The notes beneath the pieces are model-generated. The model worked only from the letters and a program-made list of their open reading frames with translations. It ran no database searches and had not been told where the DNA came from. Positions 22,824-32,043 of a stretch of 44,608 nucleotides of DNA are shown here, in pieces. Made by a program: the position numbers and the translations under genes. Every line of letters starts with the position of its first letter. Position 1 is the first letter of the stretch. The DNA comes from an uncultured Collinsella sp. (GTDB lineage: Bacteria; Actinomycetota; Coriobacteriia; Coriobacteriales; Coriobacteriaceae). The stretch is from assembly GCA_900540985.1 (NCBI GenBank), contig UQIC01000017.1:1-44608 (forward strand), read 5' to 3'.

Positions 22824-24338
22824 TTACGCCTGAGCGTTGGCGAAGGCCTGCTTGGCACCCTCGGTGCGCACGACGGCGAGCGCACTGACGACAAACTCCT
22901 CAAGACCGGCGATCTGCGTAAGGTCCTCGCCCCACATCTGCTCGTTGGTGAGCACGTCGTGCACCAGCTGGGCATCGTCGGCACCGGCGTGGGCGGCGTA
23001 GAAATCGAGTACGAAGGCGTCGTCCTGAGCGGTGTACTCGGTGCCGTCGGAGCGACGCAGGTGCAGGCCGTCGCCCTCGCGGGACACGAGCTCCTGCGTG
23101 TAGAAGGAGATGAGCGTAGCGAGGCTCGTCGCCAGGCACTTGGGCAGGTTGCCGGTCTCGGCAACGTAGTCCTTGAGCGTGGGCAGGTCGCGAGCGCGCC
23201 ACTTAGCCGTGGAGTTGAGGCAGATGGAGAGCAGCGCATGATCAATAAACGGGTTGTCGAAGCGGTTTTCGACGGCGGCGGCAAAGGCCTTGCAGTCCTC
23301 GACATCCAAGTCGGCGGCAAGCGTCGGAATGACCTCGTCGTAGAGCATGGTGTTCATGAAGCCGCGAATGGTCTCGTCATGCATGCAGTCGCGCACGATA
23401 TCAAAGCCGGCAACCCAGGAACCCGGAACGAAGGCGGTATGGGCACCGTTGAGGATGCGGACCTTGCGCTTTTTGTACGGGGTGACGTCGGGAGTCACAA
23501 AGACACCCGGAAGACCAGCCTTCACAAAGGGAAGCTTCTCGGCAAGCGACTCGTCGCCCTGGATGCCCCACATCTGGAAGGGCTCGCGCACGGCCAGGAA
23601 GGGATCCTCGTAGCCCAGACGCTCAGCCACCGCGGCGGCCTCGGATGCGTCGCGGATACGGCCCGGTACGATGGTGTCGACGAGCGTGGTGCAGACGGTG
23701 CAGTCGTTGGCCATCCACTGCGCAAACTCGTCCTCCCAGCCCCAGTCGCTCACATACTGGTTCATGATGCGCAGCAACTCCTCGCCGTTGTGATCGATGA
23801 GCTCGCAGGCGAGGACGATGACGCCCGGCTTACCGGCAGCCCAGCGGGTGTGGAGCACCTGGGCAAGCTTGGCGGGGAAGCTCGCGGGTGGCATGTCGTC
23901 GGCCTTGCAGGACGGGTCATAGGCGATACCGGCCTCGGTGGTGTTGGAGACGATAATCTCCAGGTCGTCGGAGACAGCGACCTCCATCATGGCGCGGTAG
24001 TCGTCCTCACGATACGGGTTAAGGCAGCGGCTGCAAGCGCTAATCACGCGGGACTCGTCGACCGTGTTGCCGTCCTCCTTGCCGCGCACCAGCACGGTAT
24101 ACAGGTCGTCCTGGGCATTGATACCGTCGGCAAAGCCAAAGGCGCCGCTGATGGGCTGGACCATGACGATCTTGCCGTTCCAGCCGGTGACCTCGTTACC
24201 CATGTCAAAGAAGCGGTCAACGAAAGCGCGTAGGAAGTTACCCTCGCCAAACTGCAGGACCTTCTCGGGAGCATCCTTGGGCAGCAAATAGCCCTTGTAG
24301 CCGATCTTCTCGAGCGCATCGTAGCTGATGTTCTCCAT
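22824..24338 (-). CDS. uxaB: Tagaturonate reductase
   Basis: A 504-residue polyol/mannitol dehydrogenase-family enzyme of UxaB type. The N-terminal Rossmann domain begins VLQFGEGNFLRAFVDRFFD near residues 27-45; the C-terminal helical domain carries the catalytic lysine region in TPYKKRKVRILNGAHTAFVPG near 282-302 with the downstream Asn and His. It reduces D-tagaturonate to D-altronate with NADH. Length and colinearity fit the family, with no truncation. ATG 24338 is preceded by GGAGACAC. Lies between uxaC and uxaA, completing the galacturonate branch. Confidence 0.94.
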   Translation of the reverse strand: MENISYDALEKIGYKGYLLPKDAPEKVLQFGEGNFLRAFVDRFFDMGNEVTGWNGKIVMVQPISGAFGFADGINAQDDLYTVLVRGKEDGNTVDESRVISACSRCLNPYREDDYRAMMEVAVSDDLEIIVSNTTEAGIAYDPSCKADDMPPASFPAKLAQVLHTRWAAGKPGVIVLACELIDHNGEELLRIMNQYVSDWGWEDEFAQWMANDCTVCTTLVDTIVPGRIRDASEAAAVAERLGYEDPFLAVREPFQMWGIQGDESLAEKLPFVKAGLPGVFVTPDVTPYKKRKVRILNGAHTAFVPGSWVAGFDIVRDCMHDETIRGFMNTMLYDEVIPTLAADLDVEDCKAFAAAVENRFDNPFIDHALLSICLNSTAKWRARDLPTLKDYVAETGNLPKCLATSLATLISFYTQELVSREGDGLHLRRSDGTEYTAQDDAFVLDFYAAHAGADDAQLVHDVLTNEQMWGEDLTQIAGLEEFVVSALAVVRTEGAKQAFANAQA

Positions 24339-24375
24339 CTATGTGTCTCCTTAGATGTTTGTTAGCGTGCAAGCA

Positions 24376-24406
24376 AAACGGGGCGCCGCGTGTGGCAACG
24401 GCGCCC
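24376..24406 (-). terminator. Hairpin with U-tract between uxaC and uxaB
   Basis: GGGCGCCG (24381-24388) pairs with CGGCGCCC (24399-24406), followed on the minus strand by GTTTTGC. A weak or partial terminator inside the uxa run, which could lower uxaBA relative to uxaC. Confidence 0.55.
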
Positions 24407-24432
24407 AGGGTTCGATGTGATTCGATGCGGGC

Positions 24433-25860
24433 TTAGGCCTCGACGGTGTCCAGGTCAAAGCCGAAGTAGCGGACCGCATTGTTGTAGCTGATGTCGCGCA
24501 CGATACTGCCCAGCAGCTCCATGTCGGCCGGGTACTTGCCCTGCTCGACCCACTCGCCGATCACGCTGCACAGCACGCGACGGAAGTACTCGTGGCGCGG
24601 ATAGGACAGGAAAGAGCGGGAGTCGGTAAGCATGCCCACAAAGTTGCCCAGCACGCCCTCGTTAGCCAGAGCCGTGAGTTGCTCGCGCATGCCGACCTCG
24701 TTGTCGTTGAACCACCAGGCGGAGCCGTTCTGGATCTTACCGGCGGTCGGAGCCTCCTGGAAGCAACCCATGACGGTATCGATCATGGTGTTATCGATGG
24801 GGTTCAGGCTGTACAGGATGGTCTTGGGCAGGCCGCAGGTCTCCTGGATGGAGTTGAGGAAATCGGCGAGCTGGTCGGACGGCGTGTAGTTGGAGATGCA
24901 GTCGTAGCCGGTGTCGGGACCGAGTTTGGCGAACATGGCGCGGTTGTTGTCGCGCTTGCAGCCAAAGTGCAGCTGCATGGCCCAGCCCAGACGGACATAC
25001 TCGCCGGCAACGAACTGCATAAAGGCAGTCTTGTACTTGAGGACCTCTTCCTCGGTAAGCGGCTCGGCAGCCAGACCCTTGGCAAAGATAGCCTCGATCT
25101 CGTCGGCGGTAGCCGGGACGTACATGACGTAATCGAGTGCGTGGTCGGAGGCGCGGCAGCCCAGCTCGTGAGCAACGTCGTAGCGCTTGGAAATGGCGGA
25201 CTTCATGCCCTCGAAGTCGCTGACCTCAACGCCGGCAGCCTCGGAGAGGTGCCTGCAGTAGTCGGCAAACTCCTGGCCACGCTCGATGCGCAAAGCGGCA
25301 TCGGGGCGCATGGCGGGAACGACCTGAACGTCAAAGCTGTCGTCGGCTGCAATCTTCTTGTGCCACTCAAAGCTGTCGGCGGGGTCGTCAGTAGTGCAGA
25401 TCATGCGGACGTTGGACTGCTTGATCAGGTTGCGGCAGGTGAAACTGGCCTCGGCGAGCTTGGCGTTGGCAAGGTCCCAGACCTCCTGGGCAGTCTTGCC
25501 GTTGAGGACGCCCTCGTAGCCAAAGTAGCGCTTAAGCTCCAGGTGGCTCCACTCAAAGACGGGGTTGCCAACGCAGCGACCCAGGGTCTCGGCCCACTTT
25601 TGGAACTTCTCGCGAGCAGGGGCGTCGCCAGTGATAAAACGCTCGTCGACGCCGTTGGCACGCATCAGGCGCCACTTGTAGTGGTCGCCGCCCAGCCAAA
25701 CCTCAGTGATGTTCTCGAAACGCTTGTCCTCCCAAATCTCCTTAGGAGAAATGTGGCAGTGATAGTCGACGATGGGCATGCCCTCGGCAAAGTTGTGGAA
25801 CAGCTCCTCGCCGGTCTTGGTGCTCAGCAGGAAATCCTGATCGTCCATAAAGTTTTTCAT
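24433..25860 (-). CDS. uxaC: Glucuronate/galacturonate isomerase
   Basis: A 475-residue member of the amidohydrolase-superfamily uronate isomerases. Characteristic stretches are MKNFMDDQDFLLSTKTGEEL at the start, PIVDYHCHISPKEIWED near residues 30-46 (metal-ligand His-x-His), CTTDDPADSFEWHK, MQLHFGCKRDNN and MLTDSRSFLSYPRHEYFRR near 424-442. It converts D-galacturonate to D-tagaturonate and also D-glucuronate to D-fructuronate. ATG 25860 with AAGGGG was chosen; the frame runs on upstream through the control region and is not used. Two perfect operators (25915, 25953) overlap its promoter region, placing a TATAGT -10-like hexamer beside the first. Confidence 0.95.
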   Translation of the reverse strand: MKNFMDDQDFLLSTKTGEELFHNFAEGMPIVDYHCHISPKEIWEDKRFENITEVWLGGDHYKWRLMRANGVDERFITGDAPAREKFQKWAETLGRCVGNPVFEWSHLELKRYFGYEGVLNGKTAQEVWDLANAKLAEASFTCRNLIKQSNVRMICTTDDPADSFEWHKKIAADDSFDVQVVPAMRPDAALRIERGQEFADYCRHLSEAAGVEVSDFEGMKSAISKRYDVAHELGCRASDHALDYVMYVPATADEIEAIFAKGLAAEPLTEEEVLKYKTAFMQFVAGEYVRLGWAMQLHFGCKRDNNRAMFAKLGPDTGYDCISNYTPSDQLADFLNSIQETCGLPKTILYSLNPIDNTMIDTVMGCFQEAPTAGKIQNGSAWWFNDNEVGMREQLTALANEGVLGNFVGMLTDSRSFLSYPRHEYFRRVLCSVIGEWVEQGKYPADMELLGSIVRDISYNNAVRYFGFDLDTVEA

Positions 25861-25914
25861 CAAACAGCCCCTTTGCTGGCAAGGCGGGCGCACGGCGCGC
25901 TCGTTATCCTTTAG

Positions 25915-25926
25915 GTGAACGTTCAC
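25915..25926. promoter_or_regulatory. Uronate-regulon operator, uxaC site 1
   Basis: Perfect GTGAACGTTCAC, 54 bp before the uxaC start and directly next to a TATAGT -10-like hexamer on the minus strand, where a bound repressor would block initiation. Confidence 0.78.
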
Positions 25927-25952
25927 TATACTAATCCATTGCACCTCAAAAG

Positions 25953-25964
25953 GTGAACGTTCAC
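25953..25964. promoter_or_regulatory. Uronate-regulon operator, uxaC site 2
   Basis: Perfect GTGAACGTTCAC extended to the 16-bp palindrome AGGTGAACGTTCACCT (25951-25966), the longest symmetric version in the window after the 38-bp palindrome at 13768. Confidence 0.78.
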
Positions 25965-26097
25965 CTAACCACCACGGGGTGAACGGTAGATTTTGCCCGT
26001 TCAACGGTTGCTGGAGATGTGACTTGCATGTATTGCGGACTGTTTGGCGTCCCCGAACACCGAACTTGAGCGCTTTTGCTCAGGTGGGTCATGTCCC

Positions 26098-26294
26098 GAC
26101 GTACATTTTTGGGAGTATTCAGCATTGGAGCGCGCCGTGCGCCATCCTCAGCGTCCTATTTGGAACGCAGATAGCGCCCGATCGGCATAAAAAGTGCCCC
26201 CGATGGCAAATTACGCCATCGGGGGTACTTAAAACAGTCGTTCTGCACCTCATTCAGGGCATGCCAATGCTGAATACTCCCAAAAATGCACGTC
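26098..26294. repeat. Nested inverted-repeat element between lacI and uxaC
   Basis: A 31-bp inverted repeat with one mismatch (26098-26128 with 26264-26294) encloses 135 bp, which contains a 14-bp stem hairpin (26194-26207 with 26215-26228). The arms are unlike those of the elements at 7146 and 42001. No target-site duplication is visible at the ends. It could be a short terminal-inverted-repeat (MITE-like) insertion, or a structured 3' untranslated region of lacI. Confidence 0.75.
26186..26228 (-). terminator. Terminator of lacI inside the nested element
   Basis: GTGCCCCCGATGGC pairs with GCCATCGGGGGTAC (one G-T pair) around AAATTAC and is followed on the minus strand by TTTTTATG. Confidence 0.8.
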
Positions 26295-26320
26295 GCAAGA
26301 GGGGGTACCTGCTCAATCGG

Positions 26321-27400
26321 CTAAATACCCGCAAGTTCGCAGTAGCGGTCGACATTGCTGGCAAATACCATCTCGACGGCACCCTTCTGGACGGGCACCG
26401 TCGGGGTCCTTCCCCACAGCAGATAATCGCCCAGCGTCTTAGCGCCGCGATACGCCAGGCTCGTCGGGTCCTTATAGACAATATTGGTAAAGATACCGCG
26501 GCGCAAGGCCAGAGCACTTTCGGGAAACAGGTCGTTGCCGATCACCATGACCTGACCGGCCTTGCCGGTCGAGACGAGCGCGTCGGCAACCACTTCGGAA
26601 CCAACGGCAAAAACGCTACAGATAAGTTCGGGGGCGTCCGGCGCACTCAAGCGCTTTTCGAGCTCATGCTCGAGTTGTTTGACTTGCGCATGAGCACCTG
26701 CAAGATCCTCAACCTGCCATGGAATATCACGTTCGCGCAGGTAATTGTGGAAGGCGCGGGCGGTTAGATAGTGCGAATCGGTATATGGGTCGCCTGTCAA
26801 AAGGAGCACGCGGGCGTCGGCCCCAGAAGCATGGACCAGGTTTGCCGCCTGCTCGGCCATAAGGCTGCCTGCCGTCGAATAATCGGCCAAGCTCGCACCC
26901 AAACGATTCAAATGCGGACGGTCGCCGTCGACAAGCTCAATCGTCACGCCCGCCTCGGCGATCTGCCCCAAAAGCTCAGTCGCACGATCGTCGCCCGGCG
27001 CATAGGCGAGCAAGCCATCAATCTTCTCGCCCACCTGCAGACGCTCGTCGATTTGCTCGAGTGCATCAGCGTAGCCGCCCACGCCAAATTCAACGCGCTC
27101 AACCGTAATGCCCCGGTCGATGACCTCCTGTTCAAAGCGATTGCAGCCTTCCCACAGGTAACGGAAAAAGTACGCTCCCTCGCGCGATGCGCGGGGCAGG
27201 CAAAACACCAGATTGATATCCTTGCGGCGCAGGCTTGAGGCACTTGTGTTGCGGTGATAGCCCATGGCCTCGGCCTTAGCGTTCACCTTGGCGCGCACGG
27301 ATTCGCTCACGCCGGCCTTTCCCGTCAGGGCCTTGTGCACGGTATTGATGGAAACGCCAAGCTCGGCGGCTATGTCCTTCATGGTTACGCGAGCGCTCAT
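26321..27400 (-). CDS. LacI-family transcriptional regulator, probable repressor of the pectin/galacturonate locus
   Basis: A 359-residue LacI-family protein. The N-terminal helix-turn-helix and hinge are clear (VTMKDIAAELGVSINTVHKALTGKAGVSESVRAKV, residues 5-39, then AMGYHRNTSASSLRR). The rest is a periplasmic-binding-protein-like ligand domain. LacI proteins bind palindromes with a central CG, exactly the shape of GTGAACGTTCAC, and this is the only LacI gene in the window, next to the operator-rich uxaC region. The effector is presumably a uronate intermediate. Its own promoter region has only a poor match (GTTAACGATACC, 27442-27453), so autoregulation is uncertain. Assignment of operator to regulator is inference. 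Confidence 0.9.
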   Translation of the reverse strand: MSARVTMKDIAAELGVSINTVHKALTGKAGVSESVRAKVNAKAEAMGYHRNTSASSLRRKDINLVFCLPRASREGAYFFRYLWEGCNRFEQEVIDRGITVERVEFGVGGYADALEQIDERLQVGEKIDGLLAYAPGDDRATELLGQIAEAGVTIELVDGDRPHLNRLGASLADYSTAGSLMAEQAANLVHASGADARVLLLTGDPYTDSHYLTARAFHNYLRERDIPWQVEDLAGAHAQVKQLEHELEKRLSAPDAPELICSVFAVGSEVVADALVSTGKAGQVMVIGNDLFPESALALRRGIFTNIVYKDPTSLAYRGAKTLGDYLLWGRTPTVPVQKGAVEMVFASNVDRYCELAGI

Positions 27401-27497
27401 GGGATTACTCCGTTATAGATAAGTGGCCAATTTACAGTTCAGTTAACGATACCCCAAAAATACTCTTCAACTCACCGCGCTCGCGCCCAAATGCGCA

Positions 27498-27531
27498 AAG
27501 CGCCCCGCGAACGGATGCCCGCGGAGCGCTT
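27498..27531 (-). terminator. Hairpin after the FeoB-associated peptide gene
   Basis: AAGCGC-CCGCG pairs with CGCGG-GCGCTT with a small internal mismatch. No clear U-run, so a moderate call. Confidence 0.45.
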
Positions 27532-27544
27532 GGATGTCCGGACC

Positions 27545-27745
27545 TTATTTGATACCGCGACCCAAGTCTTCGGCGATTTTATCCACGCCCTTAAGTGCAG
27601 CGCACGTCTTTTTGTTGGAGCAATGCCCCGTGCAAACGCCACCCTGAGCGCAGTCGGCGCAGGTGCCCTTGCGGTAGATGCGCACGCACACGGCGACAAA
27701 CGCAACGCCGATAACAGCCAGTACAACAATATCGATAGGTGCCAT
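27545..27745 (-). CDS. FeoB-associated Cys-rich membrane protein
   Basis: A 66-residue protein with one N-terminal membrane helix (IDIVVLAVIGVAFVAVCVRIY, positions 4-24) and a cysteine-rich cytoplasmic segment CADCAQGGVCTGHCSNKKTC near 29-48. This matches the small FeoB-associated family found beside or near ferrous iron transporters, of unknown mechanism. Here it is about 5.5 kb away from feoB rather than in the operon, but its upstream region contains AGTTAACCAC (27760-27769), also found in the feoA control dyad. ATG 27745 with GAGGAGG. Confidence 0.85.
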   Translation of the reverse strand: MAPIDIVVLAVIGVAFVAVCVRIYRKGTCADCAQGGVCTGHCSNKKTCAALKGVDKIAEDLGRGIK

Positions 27746-27759
27746 AGCAAGCCTCCTCT

Positions 27760-27769
27760 AGTTAACCAC
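27760..27769. promoter_or_regulatory. Possible iron-regulator half-site upstream of the Cys-rich peptide gene
   Basis: AGTTAACCAC is identical to ten bases within each arm of the inverted repeat at 36245-36298 before feoA, and lies 15 bp before the start codon. Suggests shared control; the regulator is unknown. Confidence 0.4.
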
Positions 27770-27922
27770 CACTTACTTTACCCCATTCTCCACCTACCAA
27801 AAAGGGACGGGTTAATTTTGGTCGGTTTTATCTGCGGAAACGCCACATCTCCCCACCACATTGGTACAAGGCAACCTATCCGGAATGGGTGAAATCATGA
27901 TCATAGAGCTCATCTCGCTGCC

Positions 27923-29788
27923 TCACTCAGCAATAAGGTTTACCCTGGTGCTATTTTTCTCGATACGATAGACGCCGACCTTGCCTGTAACGCCATAATG
28001 CTTTTTAAGTAGACCCATCTCCGCAGAATTGGACTCGATTACGATGAGCTTGTCATAACCCGACAGAAGGTTATCCATATTGGGCTCATAGAACGCGCAT
28101 ATGGCATCGGAATGCGGGGCAAACAAATAATATCGAGCCACATACGTGAAGTAGTACGAAGTCATAAGCCCATCGCGATCGGAACCGAACAGCAAATAAC
28201 GAGTACCGTCTTCTTTACCCGATGCCGGCCAGCGATCACCGACGACATCTCGGACCGTCGCCGGAAGCGAAGTGTCGTATGTCTTTGCATTGAATAGCAT
28301 GCCGTTGTATTCACTCGTCAAAAGGCCAAGCGACAAGGCGATGCAGCCCATTACAACCTGTTGGTATCGCCGCTTATGTAACGGCGTTGCATGGCAGGGG
28401 GAACCATCGGACCGGAATTTCATCTGCCCCTCAAGCTCAACGGTAACTGCCATCGCCAGGCCACCGACAAACAATGCAATGACGCTGCAAGCATAACGAT
28501 CGAATCCAGCAAGCCTCAAGGCCTCGTCCATTGGCATCGAGAAAATGTACATGGCGAGAATACCCACATAGTAAACAATTGTCATGAAATCAAGCGCAAC
28601 CAGTGCGCGGCGCACATGTGTCAACTGATGCCCAAAGCGCCACCGAGCAGCCGCTAGCAATGCGACAACAGCCAAGTTGCCGAGCAGGAAACCGAGCGCA
28701 GGCCTGGTAGTTAAATCGATGGAGGTCGCAAAAAACGTCGAGATGACCTGCGCGATCTGGGCAGTATTCTTACCGCCGACCACCGCCGCGTGAGCAGCAT
28801 CGCCCACATCGAACTTATTCTTGACGCCCGCGAGCGCCGTGGCCATGTGCCAACTCCACATCAGATAAGTGGAAAAACCCAAAACACCTGCGACGGCAGT
28901 TGCACCAAACCAGCGCAGGCGAGCGTTCCAGCTGCGATTCCTGAGAGCAACGTGTCCGCGCGCTAAATGGTAAGCGAGCACAAATGCAACGAATACGACG
29001 CCCGTCGACTTCACCACTATGAGCTCCGCCATCAACGGCACGAGCAACTTGAGCTCGCGGCGAACATCACCGTTATAACGATCCACGACTGCCCAGCACG
29101 CCATCGTGAGGACCGGGAGCACGAAATCAACCAAAAGGTTATTAATGCGAATCGTTACATTGAAAAACGTAAGGAGCGAGCAGCCAGCCCCTAACACCGC
29201 ATATGGCAGAAACGAACGGCGATTGCGCACAATACCAAGAACAGCATAAAAACATGAGAAGATAAAGGCTGCCTGAACAACGAGCATTGTTCCCTCGGCA
29301 TGGCCTAAAAACGTGCATGCGCAGTACAGCAGTGAAGTTGTGCCGAGCGGATAGTTGAAAAACTCAACGAGACCACTTGACGCCGTGGGGAAAGCCCCCG
29401 TCTCCAGCATGACCTTGAGCGCTATAGCCCAATGCGTAAAGTTATCGTAATGCTCGAGACGCGCCGACAGCAGGGGCCACAGAAAGATCAACATACCTAG
29501 GAGAAAACACGCGTCAGGGAGACCAAAGGGCAATCTAGCAAGACCACGACCATGGAGACAGGGCATTGCCGCTGCACCGGCGATGGCGCCCACCACAACC
29601 ACCCCCCAGGTGGCAGGGGCAAGCGCGCCCACGATTCCACCGGCATACGTGACGACCCCCATGACACACAAGGCACACACGGGAGCGAAATGCACATCCG
29701 TCTCGGTCAAACGATGGATCCAATAGCACAGACCGAAGAGCGCTAGCAGGAACAGCGCCGCACGGCCGAAGGCAGCAATAATCAGCAT
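27923..29788 (-). CDS. Polytopic membrane protein of the envelope polysaccharide operon, unknown function
   Basis: A 621-residue protein with about 12-13 hydrophobic segments over residues 1-480 and a soluble C-terminal domain of about 140 residues (LLTSEYNGMLFNAKTYD to the end), probably on the outer face. The layout recalls GT-C type glycosyltransferases or polymer-modifying membrane proteins, and the HYDNFTHWAIALKVMLETGAFPT stretch near 113-135 is in the position of their acidic first loop, but I cannot name a family with confidence. ATG 29788 overlaps the stop of the BcsA-like gene by 7 bp, so the two are translationally coupled; a longer frame to 29854 would run deep into that gene. It probably extends, exports or modifies the glycan made upstream. 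Confidence 0.75.
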   Translation of the reverse strand: MLIIAAFGRAALFLLALFGLCYWIHRLTETDVHFAPVCALCVMGVVTYAGGIVGALAPATWGVVVVGAIAGAAAMPCLHGRGLARLPFGLPDACFLLGMLIFLWPLLSARLEHYDNFTHWAIALKVMLETGAFPTASSGLVEFFNYPLGTTSLLYCACTFLGHAEGTMLVVQAAFIFSCFYAVLGIVRNRRSFLPYAVLGAGCSLLTFFNVTIRINNLLVDFVLPVLTMACWAVVDRYNGDVRRELKLLVPLMAELIVVKSTGVVFVAFVLAYHLARGHVALRNRSWNARLRWFGATAVAGVLGFSTYLMWSWHMATALAGVKNKFDVGDAAHAAVVGGKNTAQIAQVISTFFATSIDLTTRPALGFLLGNLAVVALLAAARWRFGHQLTHVRRALVALDFMTIVYYVGILAMYIFSMPMDEALRLAGFDRYACSVIALFVGGLAMAVTVELEGQMKFRSDGSPCHATPLHKRRYQQVVMGCIALSLGLLTSEYNGMLFNAKTYDTSLPATVRDVVGDRWPASGKEDGTRYLLFGSDRDGLMTSYYFTYVARYYLFAPHSDAICAFYEPNMDNLLSGYDKLIVIESNSAEMGLLKKHYGVTGKVGVYRIEKNSTRVNLIAE

Positions 29789-32031
29789 GCAGCGTCTCCT
29801 TCGACATGAGCAGAATCGTGACTGGCCCGCTCCGCATCCCGTGAATCGCCGCATCGATCGCTATCACGCCTGGAGCGGCGGCGGGATCTCCATACGCGGT
29901 AACGCGAAAGAAGCGCCCTTATCCTCATGCGGACAATACGCACGATATCGTCATAGGTGGTGTTCCAGCTATCAAGCTCCTCGGCGATGCCCGTTTCGCG
30001 ATCGTACAGCAGCTGATCATAGATGCGACGCTCCTCGAGCGAGCGGTGCTCGATTCGAAGCGCCGCGTACCACGACTCATCATCGCCACATTTGGATTGA
30101 AAGAGGCGCACAAGCCTACCAGAAACGCATGTGCAATAGCGACCATCTCCCAAGCGCACCGCAAAGCTGCGCAGCTCCTCGGGAAAGGGATCATCGATGC
30201 GCACGAGTACACCACCGTCTGACATGTTGATGGCACGCCCCGCGAAAACACCCACAGGGCCTTCGTCATCCGTCTCGTCCGAACTGCAATCGGGGAAAAC
30301 GCCACCTTCGGCCACGGCTTCGCCGGTGCCCTCGGTTAGCTTCGACCACTCATCCTCAACCGGCAGCGCCGTCAGCACCGCAGGTTCGTCTACGGAGATG
30401 CGAGTACTCTTGCGCGGCATGGACCGACCACCCGAAAAGGCAATAGCATACAAAAGGGCAATCAAGTTGTAGCACAACCAATAGATGATCACGGAACTGT
30501 ACACGAGCGCCATGCCATACTTTCCCCATGTAAATCTGATAATAGCTGCAACCGAGAGCACCACGAGCAACAGGTGTGGGAGCATGTTCCACAGGCTACC
30601 GCTGCGATTGGTCGTCTTGTCTTTACGCGTAACTTTGAACTTGGTCTCGCGGATACCGAGCGTCTCAAGAAATACGGGAATAATAAGTGATGGCGCCAGC
30701 GTGGTGTCGATGATTTGACTCCATTTCTGACTGCGAACATTGCTCGAAAGCAATTTCATAGACCTGCTATAAAAGAAATAGCTCGGCAGCCAAAAAATTA
30801 GTAACTGCCAGAGTGTGCAGTTAACCACTTGGAAGTCAAACAAGGCAAACATAATGGGCGCAAGAATGAAGATGATGCGGTTGAAGAATGACCACCAGTA
30901 CAGAAAACTGCACAGATAGGTAATGCGCGCGGAAAAAGAAATCCTGTGAGAAAAGATGACACCCGTGTTTTGGATGCTCTGAATCACACCGCGCGCCCAG
31001 CGGATGCGTTGGCGCACCATCGAGCGCACATCCGTCGTCGAGAGGCCGTGAGCTTCGACCTTATCAGTGGCGTAGGTAATATAACCCGCCATCTGCAGAC
31101 GACAGCTCGTCTCGAAATCTTCGGTGATCGTATGATACGGAAACCCGCCAATCTCCTCCATACCGGCGCGCGATATCACGGCATTGCTACCGGTGTATGC
31201 GCAGGCGTTGGAAGAGTTGCGCATCTGGTTTACCTCGCGTGAGAAGAAATCTTGCTCATTAGGAATCTTATCCTCGGCATACAGATTGAACTGAAAAAGA
31301 TCGAGATTATAGAAGCTTTGCGGCGTCTGAATCAGACCGACTTTAAGGTCCTCATTGAGTTCGTCCTCGGAACGATAACGCCATGCGCCGGTCGCGCCAT
31401 CCTGAATATAGCGAGGCAGCAAGAAATAGGGCACGGTATCTACGAGAAAGCTGCTACGCGGAATCATGTCGGCATCGAACGTCGCGATCAGCGGTGAAGT
31501 CGTGTGCCTTAACGCGTTGTTGAGGTTGCCCGATTTGGCATACTTGTTATCCTCGCAGGGGATATAACCAATCCCAAGTTCAGCCGCAAGGGAAGCGACC
31601 TCTTTGCGGCAGCCATCGTCAGCAAAATAGACGTGCACCCGAGAACGATCGGGATAGTCCATGTAGGTACAGGCGTTCGCCGTCTTGAACAACACGTCAG
31701 TCGGCTCGTTGTGCGTAGCGATTACCACGTCAACGTCGGGATAGTCTTCGGGCAAGATTTTCGGCATAACGAGATGTCCGCTGTCGGCCTTAACCTTGCG
31801 GTAGTAAAGTTCGAAGGTCGTAAACGCGGTTACTGTCTCAGCGATGAGCAGCAAGACCGCAAAAACCATCTGGGGAATCCCCTGATCAAACGGCAGGGTG
31901 AACAGCAGACGCCATAGTAGATAGATGACCATAAGGACTGCAGTGACGATAAAGGTCGTCACATCGCGCTTCCGTGCCCCCTGTTTTTCCACCACGCTTT
32001 TCTTGGCTTTCTTAAGCTCATGGACGCTCAC
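29782..32031 (-). CDS. BcsA-like GT2 polysaccharide synthase with PilZ domain
   Basis: A 749-residue membrane glycosyltransferase. Two N-terminal helices are followed by a cytoplasmic GT2 domain with DDG (138-140), DAD (186-188), QTPQSF (235-240), TED (303-305) and QRIRW (341-345), the complete processive-synthase signature of cellulose and related synthases. More helices lie at 365-535. A C-terminal PilZ domain has RKSTR (540-544, RxxxR) and NMSDGG (602-607, D/NxSxxG), which bind cyclic di-GMP in BcsA. An acidic insert of about 35 residues separates the two motifs, and the protein ends in an Arg/Ser-rich tail. The polymer is unknown. No BcsB, BcsZ or BcsQ homologue is visible. Second of three genes, 12 bp after GT2-GtrA. 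Confidence 0.88.
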   Translation of the reverse strand: MSVHELKKAKKSVVEKQGARKRDVTTFIVTAVLMVIYLLWRLLFTLPFDQGIPQMVFAVLLLIAETVTAFTTFELYYRKVKADSGHLVMPKILPEDYPDVDVVIATHNEPTDVLFKTANACTYMDYPDRSRVHVYFADDGCRKEVASLAAELGIGYIPCEDNKYAKSGNLNNALRHTTSPLIATFDADMIPRSSFLVDTVPYFLLPRYIQDGATGAWRYRSEDELNEDLKVGLIQTPQSFYNLDLFQFNLYAEDKIPNEQDFFSREVNQMRNSSNACAYTGSNAVISRAGMEEIGGFPYHTITEDFETSCRLQMAGYITYATDKVEAHGLSTTDVRSMVRQRIRWARGVIQSIQNTGVIFSHRISFSARITYLCSFLYWWSFFNRIIFILAPIMFALFDFQVVNCTLWQLLIFWLPSYFFYSRSMKLLSSNVRSQKWSQIIDTTLAPSLIIPVFLETLGIRETKFKVTRKDKTTNRSGSLWNMLPHLLLVVLSVAAIIRFTWGKYGMALVYSSVIIYWLCYNLIALLYAIAFSGGRSMPRKSTRISVDEPAVLTALPVEDEWSKLTEGTGEAVAEGGVFPDCSSDETDDEGPVGVFAGRAINMSDGGVLVRIDDPFPEELRSFAVRLGDGRYCTCVSGRLVRLFQSKCGDDESWYAALRIEHRSLEERRIYDQLLYDRETGIAEELDSWNTTYDDIVRIVRMRIRALLSRYRVWRSRRRSRRDSDRCGDSRDAERASHDSAHVEGDAAC

Positions 32032-32043
32032 GGAATCATCCCC

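Larger units (their letters stand above)
25861..26320. other. Control and structured region between uxaC and lacI
   Basis: 460 bp without a gene. It holds two perfect operators, a half site GTGAACGGTAGA at 25979-25990, the nested inverted-repeat element at 26098-26294 and, inside it, the lacI terminator. Confidence 0.7.

Noticed and set aside
26098..26294. Calling the 31-bp inverted-repeat element an insertion sequence
   Set aside because: It is under 200 bp, has no transposase and no visible target-site duplication, and contains the lacI terminator, so a MITE remains only one possibility.
27442..27453. GTTAACGATACC upstream of lacI as an autoregulatory operator
   Set aside because: It matches the regulon palindrome at only 8 of 12 positions and breaks the conserved GTT on the right side; too weak to list as a site.
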